Source: Candidatus Fermentibacterota bacterium
Lineage (GTDB): Bacteria; Fermentibacterota; Fermentibacteria; Fermentibacterales; Fermentibacteraceae
Reading direction: 5' to 3'
Assembly (NCBI GenBank): GCA_012523605.1
Contig: JAAYTY010000051.1
Location: forward strand, 1-7,741
Length of the DNA: 7,741 nt
This document shows positions 5,913-7,741 of this stretch, one piece after another. The translations under genes and the position numbers were made by a program. A model generated the notes under the pieces. The model was given only the letters and a program-made list of their open reading frames with translations, did no database searches and was not told where the DNA came from. Numbering within the stretch: position 1 is the first letter of the stretch; every line of letters starts with the position of its first letter.

Positions 5913-7741
5913 ATGGAAGGCTCCGGGCGGCAGGGTTTCTGGTTGGAGGCCTGCCTGGAAGTCTCGGGCGATGCTCTGATCTCGTGCGATCAGGATCGCC
6001 TGGTGACCTTCATGAACAGGGCCGCCGAACAGCTCACGGGACTCCGGTCGGCCCAGGCGGTCGGCAGACCCGTCACGGAAGTGCTGAAGCTCTTCGATCC
6101 CCGCTCAGGCGAGCCGGTCGCCGACCCCGTGGAAGCGCTGGGCGGAACGGCGAGGAGGAAACCTCGCGAATCCAGACTCCGGCTCCAGCGCATGGACGGG
6201 TCGGCGAGATACGTGAGCGCGACATCCAGCGCTGTGCGGGATTCCGCATCCGGCGCGAAGGGCTGGGTCGTAGCGGTCAGGGACGAAGCCCATCGGCTCG
6301 CGGCGGAGGAGGCCCTTCGCAACAGCGAGCAGCTCTACCGTACGATCGTCGAGAACTCCTTCGACGGCATCTACATCCTCCAGGGACGGCACTACCTCTA
6401 CGTCAATCCCGCCTTCTGCTCGATCACCGGATACAGCTTCGCCGAGGTCACGAGGCGGACCTTCGACTACAACGTGTTCCTCGACGACGAGGGCCGGGCG
6501 TTCATGGAGGAGCGGTTCGCCGCGAGGAGCGAGAACAGGCCTGTTCCGAGCCAGTACGGATTGAGGATACGAAACAAGTCCGGCAGGCCTGTGGACATCG
6601 AGGTGAGCACGATATCGCTCGAGGCGGGGCCCGAACCCCGGGTTCTCGGGATAATGCGTGACGTGAGCGCCAGGCTCAGCGTCGAGAGGGAGCTTCGCGA
6701 ATCCGAGAGCATGATGAGAAGCGTCCTCTCCTCTATGACGGACACAATCTTCAGGTTCGATGCCGAGGGCAGGTTCCTGTTCTACAACTCCCCGAGGATC
6801 GAGCTGATCATGCCGCCCAGCGCCTTCATGGGAAGAAGGTACGACGAGGTGCTTCCCCAGCCCATCGCGGGGATGATCAGGTCGGCCCTGAATGACGTGC
6901 AGAGAGGGAGGACAGTCGAGTTCGAGTATTCGCTCGAAATGCACGGCGGCATCATGTGGTTCTCCGCGAGGCTCTCCCCGGTAACGCTCTCCGGCGCCTG
7001 GTCCGGCTTCATCGCGCTGATCCGAGACATCACGGAGAGGAAGGCGCAGGAGGTGAGCAGGGAGCGGCTCGAAGAGCAGATCAGACGAAGCCAGAAGCTG
7101 GAGAGCCTGGGTCTCCTGGCCGGAGGCATGGCTCACGATTTCAACGACCTGCTGATGGGCATCCTCGGCAATGCGGAGCTGGCGGCGGACGCAGGGGAGG
7201 ACCGCTCGCTCTGTTCGACATACCTCGGTCAGATCGAGGCGTCGGCCAGGCGGGCCGCCGACCTCTGCCGCCAGCTCATGGCATACTCGGGCAGGAGCCG
7301 GGCTGCCAGCGAGCCGCTGGACCTGAGCGACCTCGTCAGGAGCATGGCCGAGCTCCTGAGGGTGAACATCCCCGAGGGAGTCATCCTGAGGTTCGATCTG
7401 GCGACAGGTCTCCCGCAGGTGCTCGGCGATCCCGTGGACCTCCAGCAGGCGGTGTTGAACCTCGTCTCGAACGCAGGCGGTGAGATCGGAGCCGGAGCAG
7501 GTACAGGCTCGATAGTCGTTCGCACCGGCAGCATGTACTGCGACAGGGAGTACCTCAGGGGCTGCTACGTCGACGACAGCCTCACTCCCGGCATCTATGC
7601 CACGCTGGAGGTTTCGGATACCGGCCCCGGCATGGATGAGCGCACTTCGTCACGGATATTCGACCCCTTCTTCAACACCCGGCTCCAGGGCAGGGGCATC
7701 GGTCTGGCGGTGGTTCTGGGAATCGTGCGCGCACACCACGG
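5913..7741 (+). CDS. Sensor histidine kinase, PAS-PAS-PAS-HisKA-HATPase, 3' end outside window
   Basis: The frame is open from 5913 to the window edge, giving about 609 residues of a cytosolic sensor kinase. PAS1 is about 10-125, PAS2 about 137-255 and PAS3 about 268-379, each ending in a DV/DI-type PAC edge. The HisKA segment carries GGMAHDFND (H408). The HATPase has N516 and N520 in the N box, DTGPG from D569, FDPFF, and GRGIGL from G593. The window stops just after this, so any C-terminal receiver is out of sight. The catalytic core closely resembles that of the kinase at the window start, including the shared segment with YLxxxxxDDxL before G1, so the two are likely paralogues with different sensor halves. 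HDFND replaces the more usual HDFNN after the phospho-histidine. No membrane helix is visible. ATG 5913 has only a weak SD (GGGAA), and the upstream CTG 5886 is an alternative start. No other ATG, GTG or TTG lies in frame between the upstream stop at 5856 and 5913. Confidence 0.92.
   Translation, partial: MEGSGRQGFWLEACLEVSGDALISCDQDRLVTFMNRAAEQLTGLRSAQAVGRPVTEVLKLFDPRSGEPVADPVEALGGTARRKPRESRLRLQRMDGSARYVSATSSAVRDSASGAKGWVVAVRDEAHRLAAEEALRNSEQLYRTIVENSFDGIYILQGRHYLYVNPAFCSITGYSFAEVTRRTFDYNVFLDDEGRAFMEERFAARSENRPVPSQYGLRIRNKSGRPVDIEVSTISLEAGPEPRVLGIMRDVSARLSVERELRESESMMRSVLSSMTDTIFRFDAEGRFLFYNSPRIELIMPPSAFMGRRYDEVLPQPIAGMIRSALNDVQRGRTVEFEYSLEMHGGIMWFSARLSPVTLSGAWSGFIALIRDITERKAQEVSRERLEEQIRRSQKLESLGLLAGGMAHDFNDLLMGILGNAELAADAGEDRSLCSTYLGQIEASARRAADLCRQLMAYSGRSRAASEPLDLSDLVRSMAELLRVNIPEGVILRFDLATGLPQVLGDPVDLQQAVLNLVSNAGGEIGAGAGTGSIVVRTGSMYCDREYLRGCYVDDSLTPGIYATLEVSDTGPGMDERTSSRIFDPFFNTRLQGRGIGLAVVLGIVRAHH

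Noticed and set aside
5845..5979. Short open frame of 44 codons starting at ATG 5845
   Set aside because: It spans the palindrome and overlaps the kinase start in another frame, has no clear SD and no recognisable protein features.

Overview
This is a GC-rich bacterial window with four closely spaced genes, all on the + strand. Two are soluble PAS-type sensor histidine kinases, one at each end (the second runs off the window). Between them lies a membrane pair: a five-helix protein of unknown function and a two-helix channel of the CASTOR/POLLUX type. Many arginines are written AGG despite the high GC. Starts include TTG and GTG codons backed by strong Shine-Dalgarno (SD) sequences. Together with the multi-PAS kinases this suggests an environmental, possibly uncultivated bacterium, but the phylum cannot be read from the window. 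No tRNA, rRNA, CRISPR array, transposase or insertion sequence was seen.

Layout. Bases 18-2915 encode a complete hybrid kinase ordered PAS-PAS-GAF-PAS-HisKA-HATPase-REC. After an 82-base gap, 2998-3786 encodes a 262-residue membrane protein whose C-terminal part resembles a small bacterial PH-like beta domain. After an 85-base gap, 3872-5764 encodes the channel, with two transmembrane helices, a filter region unlike the usual potassium signature, and two RCK/TrkA-N-like cytosolic modules. A 32-base GC-rich hairpin just after its stop closes this unit. Bases 5765-5912 also hold a perfect 16-bp palindrome and a small hairpin around a strong SD. From 5913 (or a CTG at 5886) to the end runs the second kinase, ordered PAS-PAS-PAS-HisKA-HATPase, cut within the ATPase domain.

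How they may work together (inference). The two kinases have closely similar catalytic cores and lack membrane segments, so they probably sense cytoplasmic redox, ligand or metabolic signals. The first carries its own receiver and no output domain, so it should pass phosphate to a partner not present here. The membrane protein and channel look co-transcribed, and the former could be a channel partner. The synteny suggests, but does not prove, a link between sensing and ion flux.
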